Positions 1-12,760 are shown, counted from the stretch's first letter. The stretch is DNA of 64,000 nt from Agelaius tricolor (GCA_023055355.1 JALJCS010000001.1:82872881-82936880); one strand, 5' to 3'. Numbers and translations: made by a program. The notes: generated from the sequence alone by a model not told the origin.

Positions 1-3000
1 TAAGTATATGATGATGGACAGACTAGAAAAGAAAAACTATTTCTTGATGGAGACTTAATTGCATGAAAGATACAGTTTATTCACTGATTTACAACATCAC
101 AGATGATAAATGCTCCCTGATGTGAAATAAACTTACTTTCTGAGAAAAAAAATACAGTAAATATCATCTACGAAGAGGGAGGAGTTTTTACCATAGTCTT
201 CATTTATTAAATATCTCAAGTCCTTACAATGAACAATAAGAAAGATAACAGAACACACTTCTGTTTATACTGCTATAAACAAAATGAAGTTACCACTAGA
301 GTTGGAATAAGACTAAATCTGTCCAGGAGTACATCTCAGCCTTACTCCAGCCATCCACCTTACAAATTCAAAAACTATGTGTGAACAGCAGTACACGCGC
401 ATAATTAAAAGTGTTCAAATCATAAAACAGTCAAATAACAGTCAAAAACCAATAAAACAGTCAAAAACTTCTATATTGTTCTAGAGTTATTTCCAGTTTG
501 GCACCTCCTAGAATAAATAAATTTATTTTTATCTCAAACAAATCAGATATGACTATACAAAACAGAAAACTGAATTTGCTGCTGCTTCAGAAAAGATGCA
601 GATATAAATTATGCTGAATGGGAATTATTGCTGATTTTAGATTTCCATGGGTCAGCTCTGAGGTGCATAAAAGTTCATAAGATCAGTATCTGAGGTGAAA
701 GGTGAAAGATGTACAGCCAAGACATTTGCAAATGTTACAGCAACATGAAGCCAGGGGTAAACAGGCTGGTGTGCTCCTCATTCACACAGCATACAAACTA
801 GCTATTGAGAAGGCAGTTCTTTCAGAAATTGGGATATAACCTCAGTAAAACTGGTTTGTTTGTTTGTTTGTTTGTTTGGGTTTTTTTTTTTGTTAAATAC
901 ACACTTGTTGAACAATACATTCACTGGAGAAGCAGTAACTCACAAGTATCTTACTTACCTAGGAAAGGAAGAAATAGATGTAGATTGGCCTAACTGTTGC
1001 CTGTCAAGGCCACCTTTACTGATGTGCCTAGGGTGAAAACACCATCTACAGTCCCATATTTTGGCTATCTTAAAACTTATCAGTATGGTGTGGATTCTGG
1101 AGAGAAACAAACAGGCAGCGTTGTGGAGACTCCCCAGAGGGGACAATTCAAAGTAAAATCTTAAGGCAAAACTTTTAGGGTAATATTATGTAAATAAGCA
1201 ATAACATTGACTGAGGTTTCAGCAGTAGTGCTCTGTGATTTTGCTTTGAATGTTTTTACTTTTTGGAGTTCACTGTAACCTCATTATGCTTTGCTGGCAC
1301 TTTCTCCAGGAAAAGCAACAGCTGCATAATACTGATAAACCTTAGGAAGGCCAACATGCGTGATTGTGGCTTGCGCTCCAGTCTAAGTCAACCATATGTA
1401 AAAGCTCTAACCTGGCACCACTTGCTGTCATTAAATCTCAAATTCTATCTTGCAATGTAAAATGTAGTTAAATAAGATTAATCATCCATAAGAGCAAATC
1501 TCTAAAGAAAAAATATTTTAAAATATTATTCCTTAATTAGCCACACCACTATCATTATAATATACTTCTATCAATATTGACTGAATGTGAAATCATTGAA
1601 AGAGGGTTGACAATGAAGAAAAATCTTTATCCATTGTTTTTTTAGTAGCCACAGAAATGAATAGATGACACTTCTAAAACCCCTCTGAATATAAACCAAT
1701 ATATTAAAAAATGTATTGTGACAAAATCTTTGATAATCCTAGTAATATTCAATGTTGAAAAAAAGAAAAAAGATGCTTTAGCTCAATATATTATTCCAGG
1801 ACACAATAGTCTTCTTTAACTTGAATAATTTAAATGAAAACAAGTAATTTTTTATTCCTTGCTGAATCAGCAAGTTATAAAATTAAAATTATCCTATTTT
1901 TTATCCACTTTTTTATGTATAGAGAAGAAAGAAGTCAAAAAGTACAGTCATTTACTAGCATTGTCTTATTAAAATGCTGGAGTAGGTCCAGAATTTCTCC
2001 CATTATCAAGATAGAAGAAAAATTAAGCGTGTGATAAGAAATACAGAATGGAGAGATATAGATAAAATACCAAGTTTTCTCCATATGTCATTGGCCTGTG
2101 GAATTATTAAACCATACAATTCATTGGTTCTAAGAGTTCAAACACAAGTGAAAAGGGATTTTTCACATTTAATTATCATGGACAATTATGACTAAAGAAA
2201 TTAAAAATGTAGGAAACTACATGAAGTCCTTTGTTTCCAAATATAAACCAATCCCTAATTGAAAAATGCCTCTTGCCTGTAGTTACAGTACTGATTGTAT
2301 TTGTGACCCATTGTGAGAAGTATCTTTGTGTATAATATCAGTAAGATATTGATATTATCCAATACTGATTTAGAATAAAGTCCCCAGCATTTGGGATCTT
2401 TGAACCTTTGCAAGTTAGATCCTAACTCTACAAAGCTTTGTGCAAAAAGACTGGTGGTGTCTGTGTCATTTTGAGTCAGCAGGAATGCCAGTTTTTAGAC
2501 AGGACTGCTAAAGTTTTGTATCTGGATCCTAAGAAGACATCCATGCAGTCTTACATTTGAGTTTAGAGATACAGTTATGATTCTTAAAAAAAATCGTCTG
2601 ATAAAACCAGAAAAATCATAAAAATCTCAAGGGTAGCTTCAAATATACTGAAGGCAGAGAAAAGGTACTTGACCTACTGAAAACACTTTTTTTTTAGTTG
2701 AACTCAATAGGTCTTTTGTACAAAGCAATTAATTTTTCAGGGTTGCTGTCAAGAATTTCAGGTTTGCTGAATGTTTAAACCTAATCTCTCCACTAAAAGG
2801 AGAATTCCTATGTCTTCAAGGGTTTGCTCTCTATCAGACAAGTGTGATTCCTCCCACACTTTGATTTCTTTTCTTGTTGTGTGAATCTTTTTCTTTGTAT
2901 TTATATGCAGACCTGATGAAATGTAGTCACATAATGCAGCATCCCAACACAAATGATCAAGTACAAATACTCCAGAGAAGTCTTACTTGAGAGATGCAGA

Positions 3001-4308
3001 AAGGCTCTAAAATATTTACTTTCAATTTCTCTGCAGATTAGTCATCAAGCTGGAGCCTGGAAAAAAACTCCAAAATTTAATAAATCATACAAAATGTTGA
3101 TCAGACTCATGATCAATTTGGAAAGTTCTGAAATCCTTGCTAATAAACTTTCCATTGCAGGGAATTCACCACTTAATTACATGTTTACACCAAAAACCAG
3201 ACACTCCATTTATCAACCTTAAATTTTCTACTTCTTTAGATTTAGTAAATGTCCCATTGCTGTTAGTTTTCAGGAAAAAAAGTTGCTATATTTTGTTTTT
3301 ATGCTACTAATTACTGAATTTCTTTCTAAAGTATATGATTACAACTGCTTTATTTCCTTCCTTCTGCTTTGCAACCTGTTCATATTGCATACACACTTTT
3401 TAGGAAAGCTGCATTTCCAGTCTTTTCTTCAGTCTTGGAAGTCCAATGCAGTGTGAATTAACAATAGATCTATTTCTGTAGAAAATATATATGTGCTCTA
3501 ATTTTGATAGAAAAATAGAATTAAGATATGAACTATTGCCATCCATGGGATTAAAATTTATAAAAAATAGGAGGTAGGAAACTGGTAAGAGGCTGGAAAC
3601 TCTGAATTACATTTCCCTCCAAGAAAATGTGCAAGAGACTCATGTCTTTCCCTCAATGTCCTTTGCTAGTCACAAATGTGGCCTCCTGCCTATTTCTGCT
3701 GCTTTTCAGACAGTGAGACCAGATATGTTACAGACACCTAATGGTGTTGAAGTGTTCTGAAGACATAATTCTTTTACAAATAGCTAACTCTGAACACAAA
3801 AGAGATTCATCCTAACCATTTCTAGACAATGCACAATGAGATATCTACATAGACAATGATCTTCAAAGGATAAAATCTCTCTCAAGATAAATGTGATTGA
3901 GGAGTTTTGAGGATAAATAAAGTATATGAGGTTAAAAAAGTATGCAGACTTTCAAGTGGATTTGATTCAACAAAAAACTTTTTCAGCATTACTAGCATTC
4001 TTGGATGTAAATCTCCATTAAAAGAATGCCACTTGGGAAACTGACAAAGCTCTTATTTGCTACATTTCTGATTCCTTGTTGAGCTGGTTTTGCTAGACAA
4101 GTGCACTCTTACAAAGTCTGAGGGAGGTTGTGTACTGAAATTTAGTTTTGTGTGGGTGTTAGTGCTGGCTATAAGTCTGCTGCCTATGGAACTGGAAAGA
4201 GCCTTTTGGTGATTCCTGGCCAGCTCTTAGCTCCCTACATGGCACTGCAGTGTGTTATACAGACAGAGCTAATACAATTAATGATCCTTTTTTTCCTATT
4301 TTTCCAAA
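1..4308. other. Unique AT-rich noncoding DNA
   Basis: This stretch is AT-rich unique sequence. I see no mobile element I can name, no RNA gene and no coding exon. Open frames are 89 codons or shorter and have no recognisable domains. A TTTG/poly-T tract sits at 854-891. Intron and intergenic DNA cannot be told apart from this sequence alone. Confidence 0.6.
854..891 (+). repeat. (TTTG)n tract followed by poly-T
   Basis: About six uninterrupted GTTT units run into a stretch of about 11 T residues. This is an ordinary simple repeat. It explains the phenylalanine- and valine-rich frame that reads across it. Confidence 0.9.
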
Positions 4309-4603
4309 CATTCCACTAGACCAGGTTGGTCAGGACCCCATTCAACCTGTACCTTGAATACTTAGAGGGATGGAGCATCCACAACTTTTCTGAACAGCCT
4401 TTTGCAGTGCCTCACCACCCTCTGAACAAAATCTTCTTCATCTGATACAAATTTCCCCTTTTGAGGTTTAAAAATTTTCCCCCCTTGTCCTATCACTAAC
4501 TGCCCATGCAAAAAGTCATCCTCCATCTTTTTTATAATCTCCATTTAAGTACTGAAAGACCACAATTAGGTCTCCCCAGAGCCTTCTCTGGCTCTTCTCC
4601 AGA
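4309..4603 (-). mobile_element. CR1 LINE fragment, 3' part of ORF2
   Basis: Read on the plus strand this is the familiar antisense CR1 text: a 'ccactagaccagg' block, then 'ggatggagcatccacaac', 'cagtgcctcaccaccctc', 'cttgtcctatcactaactg' and 'ggtctccccagagccttct'. The element therefore points to the minus strand. The minus-strand frame ends in DAPSL, like the C-terminal end of CR1 ORF2 (consensus near VDSPSLEVF). The terminal tail repeat is missing at the left edge and the element is truncated at its 5' end, as most CR1 copies are. The frame is not functional. Confidence 0.9.
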
Positions 4604-5448
4604 TTTGTTTGGTATGATCCTGTAGAAATCATAATTTGATGTCATAATAGAATGACTCTCAGGAACCAGATTGAATTACAGGATCTCTTAAAGTTCTTTA
4701 GCAGTGCTGCTATGAGTGAAGGTGGTCTTAGGGGATTTAAATGGAAGTGGCTGTAGCTACATGGAGTTGTAACCTTCCCTCACTCAAGCCTTCTCTGTAT
4801 CCAAGCTAATACCACATTAAGTAATTTTGAGGCCAGTTTATTTAAACCACATCAGTCAAAACAGCCAAAGCTAAATCAACATACACCCCTTCTCCATCTG
4901 CTTTAAGAATGTCTACACAAAAGATTAGAATGTCTACACAAAAAGATTACTTGTGTGCCTGAGACATGTTCACTTTTTACAACTGTATCAGCTAGCATAA
5001 TAAGAGATTTTATTTCTCCCTAAAAACCTTGCAGGTTACTTAGCAGCAGCTTATATATAAGTTGTTCTGTGACCAATGTAATTAGTGAAGTATGTGTTCA
5101 GTACAGTTTAAATTTCAGTGATCTCAGATGTGGATTCTCTGATAAACAGCAAAGGATGAATTCAAGCCCTGTTTCTTTTACACAGCAGCCCACCTTTCCC
5201 AACATTGCTGGAATTTACTGTGTTTAAGACCTCTACCTCCATCTCTAAATTCAGCTTCAATCTATAACCAAGAACAAAAGATGGTGGCATAAAGACACAG
5301 ATAAATGTGGCAGAAATGCTCCTGAAATTAGGTATGTATGAAACACGTCTGGTTTTAGCCTGAGGACTTTGGCACGACAAACAGAACAGAACAGAATCCA
5401 CTGTCAAGCTTGTGGTCAATTTAGTCAGTATTTGCTGAGTGCACTTCT
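4604..5448. other. Unique noncoding DNA with a short tandem duplication
   Basis: No gene or mobile element was recognised. A 21-bp unit is present twice in direct tandem at 4906-4926 and 4927-4948. The two copies differ by about one A in the A-run. Confidence 0.5.
4906..4948 (+). repeat. 21-bp tandem duplication, two copies
   Basis: The unit 'agaatgtctacacaaaagatt' cannot be given in full here, but its core 'agaatgtctacacaa' occurs at 4906 and again at 4927 with no spacer. This is probably a replication-slippage product. Confidence 0.85.
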
Positions 5449-6346
5449 GTGGTGTGTTGACCCTGGCTGGGTGCCAGCTGCCCACCAAAGCCTCTTTGTC
5501 ACTCCTCAGCTGGGCAGAGGAGAGGAAATACAACAAAAGCCTGGTAGGTTTAGATTAAAGCAAGGGGAGATCACTCACCAGTGACCATCATGGGCAAAAT
5601 AGACTTGAGTCAGGGAAATTAGTTTAATTTATAACCAATGAAATCAAAGTAGGACAACGGGAAATAAAACTAAATCTTAAAAGAACTTCCCCCATCCCTC
5701 CCTTCTTTCTGGAATAAACTATTTTCTCTGCCTTCCTCACACAATGCCTCTGCTGCTCTTTCCTCCTCAGGAGTAGGACTCCTCACACTCATTCCCTACT
5801 CTGGGATGCATCCCTCAAATGGGGTGCAGTCCTTCAGGAGCAGCTGCTCCAGCACGGGCTTCTTTCTCCTTGGGGCCACAGATCCTACCAGAATCCTGCT
5901 TCACAATGGGCTTCCCACAGAGTCACAGCCTCCTTTGGGCATCTACCTGCTCTGGTGTAGGGTCCTCCTGCAGGTGGGTCTCTGCTCCACCATGGACCTC
6001 CATGGACTGCAGGGGCACAGCTGCCCCACCATGAGTGGAACCACAGGCTGCAGGAGAATCTGCCCCAGTGACTGGAGCGCCTCCTCATTCTGCACTGAAC
6101 TTGGAGTCCACAGGACTGTTTCTCTCACACATTCTCTCTCAGCTGCTGTTGCACAGGGGTCTTTAACTATATTATCCCAAATGTGCAACTGCTGTTGCTG
6201 ATAGGCTTGGTGTTTGCTTGGCTGGGAGCCAGCCAGGGTTAGTTCTGTCAGGCATGGGGGGAAGCTTCTGGAAGCTTCTAACAGAAGCCACCCCTGTAGC
6301 CACCATGCTACCAAAACCTTCACATGAAAACCCAATGCAATTTACA
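5449..6346 (-). mobile_element. Solo LTR, avian ERV family A (ERVL-like), about 0.9 kb
   Basis: The plus strand carries the reverse complement of a widespread avian LTR. It runs from 'tgtggtgtgttgaccctgg' at the left edge (LTR 3' end), through 'agatcactcacc' near 5570, a block rich in 'ctgcaggggcacagctg' phrases near 6010, 'ggaagcttct' near 6260, and 'gctaccaaaacctt' near 6308 (LTR 5' end). The copy at 25032-26523 is a homologue in the opposite orientation, which I confirmed by matching both the GC-rich middle and the 'gtgagtgatct' 3' part. No gag, pol or env sequence adjoins it, so it is a solo LTR. I could not find a convincing target-site duplication. The open frames of up to 131 codons inside it are by-products of its GC-rich middle. 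The ERVL assignment is from memory. Confidence 0.85.
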
Positions 6347-6474
6347 GAGGAGGAAGAAGCTCTTTGTGTTCATGAGCTAGAATAAAGGAAAATAGAAGAA
6401 AATTCAAAGAAAGAAGCAAGGATAGAATATCTGGGATGGGAAGGATTCATGCTTTCATCTTTCTGCATGTTTGG
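6347..6474. other. Short spacer between two LTRs
   Basis: About 130 bp of A-rich unique sequence separates two minus-strand LTRs. Nothing else was recognised in it. Confidence 0.5.
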
Positions 6475-7098
6475 TGTTCTATTTAACCCCAGCTGGCAAC
6501 CAAGCTCCACACAGCCCTTACTGACCCCACCTGGTTGGATTGGCAAAAAGAATCAAAATGGTAAAAGTGAAAAAACCTCATGGGTTGAAATAAAAAAGTC
6601 TAACAAATAAAAAATATACTACTACTACCACTACTACTGCAAATAGTAATAATAACTACAATAATAGTAATAATAAATATCATAGCAATAGCAATTATAA
6701 CAAATTAAAGTGAAATAAAAATAGCAGAGAAAAATGAAACCTGAGAAAGACAAGACCATGTAAATGGAAAGAGTTGCTCACTACCGACCAACTCATGTCC
6801 AGTCAGTCCTTGAGCAGTGGTTCCCCACATCCCAACCCCTCCCCCAGTTTTTTATGCTGAGCATAATTCTATGTGTTATGGGGTATCCCATGGGTCTGCT
6901 GGGGTCAGTTGTCCTGGCTTTGTCCCCTTCCCACATTTTGGGAACCCCCAGCCTCCTCAGTGGTGGGGTGGGGAGAGGACTGGAGAAGTCCTTGACTCTG
7001 TGTTAGTACTGCTCAGCAATAAACAAAACGTCTTTTTATTACCAACATGGTTTCCATCACAAACCCAAAACACAGACTGATACTAGTGACTGAAGAAA
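6475..7098 (-). mobile_element. Partial LTR, avian ERV family B, with internal AAT-type simple repeat
   Basis: On the plus strand this begins with a degraded form of the LTR 3' end (about 'tgttctatttaacccc') and continues with 'cccagctggcaaccaag', 'cctcatgggttgaaataaa', and the core-promoter area near 6845-6870 ('ttttttatgctgagcata', a TATA-like signal on the minus strand). It then runs through 'ggggtcagttgtcctggc', 'actgctcagcaataa' and 'gaagaaaat', where homology stops. The first bases of the LTR 5' end are missing. A tract of ACT and AAT triplets at about 6615-6690 interrupts the U5 or R area; similar tracts occur in other avian copies as I remember them. Related fragments lie at 34722-35157 and 41907-42180. 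Confidence 0.82.
6615..6690 (+). repeat. Degenerate (ACT/AAT)n triplet tract inside the family B LTR
   Basis: Runs of 'act', 'agtaat' and 'aataat' triplets fill about 75 bp. The tract belongs to the LTR copy and is not an independent locus. Confidence 0.8.
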
Positions 7099-9130
7099 AT
7101 GCACTGGTTTTCAGCAGTGTATTTCAAACAATATTCACACTATATGGTCAAAATGTTAGAGACAATGTTAACTGAGAGCAACCTGGACAGAAGATACAAA
7201 TTAGCCCACATAAATTTGAACTCTGAATGTCACAGTTCATGCTTACAGGGCACGCTACACTGCGGTTTGGCCCTGGTCTTTTGCCTGTACATCTGTAACT
7301 CTATACTTACCCACTACTGTCATATCTGCAGCTAAATTTAGATCTTAGCTGGAATTAGTAGCATCCTCCCCTTGTTAAGTCAAACCACAAAACTGTGTTT
7401 ATTTTCCTCTTCTTTTATTGTGAGGTTGGTTTCTCTAGTCACTGGAGACATATGTACCTTCAGGGGACAGTAGATGCTTCACCTCAAGTGATCCAAGAGG
7501 AGGCAGAAGCTCTGGTCAATTCTGCTGCTGGCTGAAAAGGTCATGTCAGACCCTGGGTGCACTTTTTCACCTTATCAGAGAGGAAGCCAGTGGCTATTTC
7601 ATATGTGAAGTGCTGCTCTTGATTTTAACTTCTGCTTTCGAATGACAAGAAACACTTGAGCAGATTTTGGGGGCACTTTCCAAGCATCTCCTTCTAGCAG
7701 TGACACACTGCACACTATGGAGAAGAACCCCTATGCATGGCCCAGGGTAGGACATGGTTTAATGCAGCATGAGCATGTAGCCAGTTTGAGTCTCATGTCT
7801 GTAATGACACAATCCTACCACTCACTACAGCGTGACATGGTAGATAGATTTAAAAAAAAAATAGGCTGGCTATTTTTGTGCTTCACCATTTCCTCAATAG
7901 ATCCTATAATTGGTATAAATAGCCTTAGAAATCTTTATAGGACTGACTCAAAAAGCAGAATACCCACAGCTACTTCTGATGTTATTCAGCAGTTATCTGA
8001 TCAAAAAACAGAATAGACACAAAGAAGTACCACTGTAATAGTAGCTTTTAAACCTTACAAGTGAACCTATGAAACATTTTGAACCTATGTTTTCCACTTT
8101 TTGTATTACCTTTCCACATCTAACTCCTTATTCTATAGAGGAGATTTTTCCTCACACAGCTTTTCCTTTCATGTTGCTTTGATTCCTTGTGGAAGCATCT
8201 GCCTGTTGACTATATGAAGTCTGGGAAAACTACTTGGGTAGTCTGAGTTAAACCTGATGGAGCAGACACCACATTTTCAAAAGGGCAAGGAAAGTATTTG
8301 AGGCACTGAGACTGTAAGTTTCAGTAGCTTGAAAATGCCTACATAAGTCGAAATCAATCAGCCAGCACAAATGATAGCATTAATCACTGCATGGCCCCCA
8401 GAAACAAAACTGTATCTACTTCTTTCATAGAATTACTCAGTTTCAAGTTTTTTTATTACAATACTTATTCACAAGTCCCAATGACATTTGCATAAGTACA
8501 CAACTGAAGTTGTCCAGCAGGGAAGGTTTTGAGGTGGCTTTCTTGTTATTTATTTTTACTCTGTCAATTCTGTTAAAAACTTCACAAGAAATGTTTGTAT
8601 ATGTCCTGAAAATATACTGAGTGAACACTGGTTCTCCTGCAAGTTACATCTCAGCATTACATAAATCAAAAACTGTTCTTTGTGTCTGTACCCTCTAATG
8701 AGAAAAAGATTCAAGAGAGATTTTTTTTATGGACCTGTGCCATCATTAAATATACAAAAGTAAGTTATAGTGGCACTGATGAATAACCTCTACTCCTTCC
8801 TATAGCAAAGTTGTGCCAATTTCATTTGAAAAAGATAACAACAGAGAAAGTGGAAGAATAAGGCTTTGAAACAGCTACTGACAGGTGACTTTTCACTGCA
8901 AATCTCTCAGCATCATATTTTCCCCTGTTTCACTGATTTTGCAATGATAAGTGCAATAACACTGATAAGGAAGCCAGCTTGTTTTAGAACTCTGAATTTC
9001 ACTGTTTTGATGCTGTTGAAATCTTCAAGGAAGTCCTTTATGTAGTCCTAAACTCAAGGACAATTCAACCTGAATGAACCAGACTTTAAGTCATGATTTT
9101 TGTTTTATTGGGTACTACTTTACTACATCC
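7099..9130. other. Unique noncoding DNA
   Basis: No mobile element or gene was recognised. The part around 7855-7960 is unusually complex AT-rich sequence without repeat similarity, but I cannot assign it a role. Confidence 0.5.

Positions 9131-9174
<44 letters not shown>
9131..9174 (+). repeat. (ATCT)11 microsatellite
   Basis: Eleven perfect, uninterrupted ATCT units span exactly 44 bp and are followed by AT-rich sequence with 'atatatatatgtg'. The YLSIYLSI translation of this tract is an artefact. A perfect tract of this length is likely to be length-polymorphic. Confidence 0.98.
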
Positions 9175-11370
9175 CCATAAATATATATATGTGTACACAA
9201 TATGCATGTACAGAAATGCATATGTATGCTTTTATGTGTGTATATACAAATATATTTCTGTATATGAAATGGAAATAACTTATGCATATTAAAAATTAGG
9301 AAAACAAAAATTTGGTAAAATAATAATTTATAGTATCCTCAGAAACTGTGAAATAGCAGACCACAATGCAGTAATTAATAGTCCTGATGGGCATTAAAAA
9401 TGTTTCAGGATGAATGAAAATTTTCAGAGATAATATCAGTGAACCAATTCTCTAAGATCATTGCAATTACAGGGAATTATAAGTTCCATGCAAAAGTAAT
9501 ATGGAGAGAAATGCTGATATAAGAAAAGATCAGCTGATAGCCCAGTAACAAATTTAAAAATCAAGATGACTGTCCACCCCCCACTGAATATTACCTTCTG
9601 GAAAATCCTATTCTCAACAGTTTGAAAGTACCATTAAATTCTTCTATAATTAGGTAGTCACCTAAAATTCAGGAAAATTTGCTTTTCTCTGATTAAGGCT
9701 TATGTAGACAAAGCTTCTTCACAAATCACAATGAGAACAGTGTCAGACACACTAATTGTATGTGATAGCCACATGATGAACACTGTGGGCAGAAATAGAA
9801 TTTGTTACAGTGAGTTTAGCATTTTAGCTAAAAACTCTTTTTTCTAAAGTAATGTAATATTAAATAAAATTAATTTTGGTTGTGTCATGGGAAATGTAAA
9901 CCATAATTACTCTAACAACAAGAAATCTACAAGAATTAGAAATACTGTATCATATATATCTTTGACATTTATTTAGAAACATAGTATTTCTAAGATCTGA
10001 TGTAACAGAAGACCAGAAAAAAATGAGTTTTTGTTTTCCAGTGTTGATTTACTGCAGTAATCTGGTAGTTGCGTTCTTCATCAAAATAGAACAGCTTCTG
10101 CACAATTAACTAACCTGGACCTGGATAATTATTAGTGAGCTTTTATTATGAGTATTGTACTTCAGAGTGTCTCTTACTGCCCCATTAAACAAATTGCTGC
10201 TTCTGAGTACAACAGGAAAATTAAATAGGGCTCCTGTCAAAAGTCATTTATCTGTCACACATGCGTCATAAGTAGTTTTGCCATGCTACAGCCATGAAGT
10301 TAAATATGGTATATAGTTTTGGTGCTGCTGTAACTAGAGCATTGATTTTACACCATCGAGGAATGTACTACAGTTCTTATTTATTTCAATGAGTAAATCA
10401 AAAAGACATTTCTTTTTGTAGTAGGTCTCTCAAATACTTAAAAATGCTAAAATAGAAATGCCTAAAAAAAATAGAAAATTTCTTGGTAAAGAAACTTTAT
10501 GGTAGCTATAGACAGTTATAAAATCAGTCTACTGTACTAACTATTCATCTAAAGAGGTTGAAGAGTTACCCCGTAGTGCCAAATAACTATTTTTTCTCCC
10601 ACCCTTTTCCTTTCCTCCTAAAGCAGGTTTCTCTTTTAAATACAGATGAACACACATAGAAAAGGTGCAATCTCAAGGGGAAAAAAAAGTAAGACCAAAA
10701 TATCCCTTACTTTCTCTCTTTATAATTCACATTTAAAATAATGCAACACTCTGGTAGAAAAGCAAAGAGATATTAGCATTAGAAAGAGAATTCACAAAAG
10801 GTTTCTGAACTACAGTTGTCCCCTAGTAAGTCTCACAATGCCCACAAAATACACACAGACCTTTGAATCGATGCAGGTGCTCAGGCTTTTTCCTCTGTGA
10901 GAAGTCACACTGGCTATTGATAGAGATATGGACTTACTGACCTCTGGGTCTAAACCAGAAAAAAGGTATAATGAAACTAAACCAACACTAAACAGCAGAC
11001 CTCATGAAAACTCTCAGGTAGTAAAAACCAGGTCTAAACGGACCTGAAACTATTAAAGATGAGGAAAATGATTTTGCCTTACCATAAGGGCCTTTCTCAA
11101 ATATTTTCTGCACTAAAGGTTTCATATGGTATAAAAATGTTTGTAATAATAATAAAATGACATTTGATTTTTAAATATATTCAGCATGATCGAGTTGAAG
11201 AGGGCACATTCAAGCTCAATTTTTTTTTTCTGTGTAATAGTTGGTACTAGTAGTTCAGTACAGAGATTGTGTGTTTTAATGGTTGAACAGTGTACAGTGA
11301 ATGCTGGAAAGAAACCTTTTCATTCAAGAACCAGGCCTAAGACCAGACACTTCACAAACAGGAGCTCTAT
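9175..11370. other. Unique AT-rich noncoding DNA
   Basis: No gene or mobile element was recognised. The segment near 10130-10400 is complex, repeat-free and AT-rich. It could include conserved noncoding sequence, but nothing in the sequence proves it. Confidence 0.5.
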
Positions 11371-11455
11371 ATTCAGGAATCCTAATGAATTCAGGAGTCC
11401 TAATAAACTCAGGAGTCATTCTTTATTCAGGATCCCTGTTCAGGACCCCTATTGA
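11371..11455 (+). repeat. 18-bp minisatellite, four units plus a partial
   Basis: Units with the core 'attcaggagtcctaat' start at 11371, 11389, 11407 and 11425, exactly 18 bp apart, followed by a shortened partial containing 'ttcaggacccctatt'. Because 18 is a multiple of three, one frame shows a repeated NSG-type peptide, which is a by-product. Confidence 0.9.
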
Positions 11456-11981
11456 AATGAATGAAGCTCTGTGTCTGTGTGCAAGAGTCAAGGGAGCGGC
11501 TTATGTGGACGTCTTTCATTCTTTCATTCACGACATCTGTGTACACATCAAACAGTTCCAAAACAATTTATATTATTTCCCATAACAGTCCTACAATTAT
11601 TCCAGGTAAAACTGACTTCACAGTCAGTTCATCACTACAGTGGTCTGTGTGTTCCTCATAAACAAACCTCACAAGAATAAATTTATTCCAGATTTTAATT
11701 TTTACCCTTCAAAATGTTAAGATATTCCAGTTTGGAAAACAAATATAATGTGGCCTCTTTAGGAAAAAAACTACTGCAGACCTTTATCTCCTTAGGGTGA
11801 AGAACAAGTATTGCTAGTGAAGGCAATAGCATGAGTTCTTATAGGAACAAGTAATTTAGGTGTGGATTTCACTAATGTCACAGAATTTCCACTCTGATAA
11901 CATGAAAAATTCAGTGTCAGAATGCCCTGAGGGTAGAGTTGAGGGAAAAGCATACCATATAGACACACAAGCTCTATATAT

Positions 11982-12012
<31 letters not shown>

Positions 12013-12479
12013 CATTCTGGTTGTGAGTGTGACTGACAGATTGCCTCAGTAGACTGGAAGAATTTGCTGGGTTGCTGCCTTGAACAATGATTCTCAATCT
12101 CGCTTTTTCTTTTTCCTCCTAATTATACATTACTGGACTCGTTACTATTAAAAGGTTTGTATCTCATGTTAATGGTTAGAAATAAAAAAGCTTGTGATTT
12201 CTTCCCTCCAGAACAAATTGATATAATTATAGGCTTATAATTCATGGCTATTGATATAATATCTTTGCATTTTCATGTTGTCTTCACACATGCAGATTTG
12301 TATTTGGGAAGCACGTACTCACAGCTTTAATAGGCAGGGTGAATACTCTTCACATTATGTATTAAAAGAAATTTCCAGCTGTTAGCATTATGCAAGTTTT
12401 TGGGCTCTCATATGATTGTATCATGCTGAATTTAATTTTGGAGGAATTTCTACTTTAGGGCCTTCTTGGTGTAAAAAAA
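11456..12479. other. Unique noncoding DNA with a TG tract
   Basis: Apart from a TG dinucleotide tract at 11981-12012, no recognisable element is present. Confidence 0.5.
11981..12012 (+). repeat. (TG)n microsatellite
   Basis: This is a nearly pure TG run of about 32 bp with one 'ta' interruption near its start. It is flanked on the left by 'tatata'. Confidence 0.95.
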
Positions 12480-12760
12480 AGACTAAGTGGTGATGTTACT
12501 TGAAATTTTGCTGTAGTAAAATATTTCCCTGAGCTTCAGGTAAAGGGTAGCATGTAATTTGTAATGATAAGCACAGCAATGAGTGCAAATAGTAGTCAGC
12601 TATTAGCAGCCATAATTGGTGCACCTTTCATCTCCTGTCAAGCAGAGTGGCACCGATTAGGACCAAAAGACAGCTATCAGATCTCTCATTTCCAGACTCA
12701 AACAAAAGGAAAAGAGGTGTCTGTCTGAGCTGATAGCTTTTGGCCCTTTGATCAGATCCT
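12480..12760. promoter_or_regulatory. Candidate conserved noncoding element
   Basis: This block is repeat-free, of high complexity, and dense in short sequences that resemble transcription-factor sites: GATAAG at 12566-12571, an octamer-like GTGCAAAT at 12583-12590, a homeodomain core TAATTG at 12613-12618, GATTAG at 12655-12660, and a TCF/LEF-like CTTTGATC at 12746-12753. Such sites occur by chance in AT-rich DNA, so the call rests on overall appearance rather than proof. No reading frame in it looks coding. Confidence 0.3.

Noticed and set aside
5806..6335. Overlapping 130-codon frames on both strands
   Set aside because: Both fall inside the solo LTR at 5449-6346, and neither resembles a retroviral protein or any other family.
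9074..9292. 72-codon frame with YLSI repeats
   Set aside because: It is the translation of the (ATCT)n microsatellite.
11371..11455. CRISPR-like array
   Set aside because: The 18-bp units are back to back with no spacers, and the window is a vertebrate genome.
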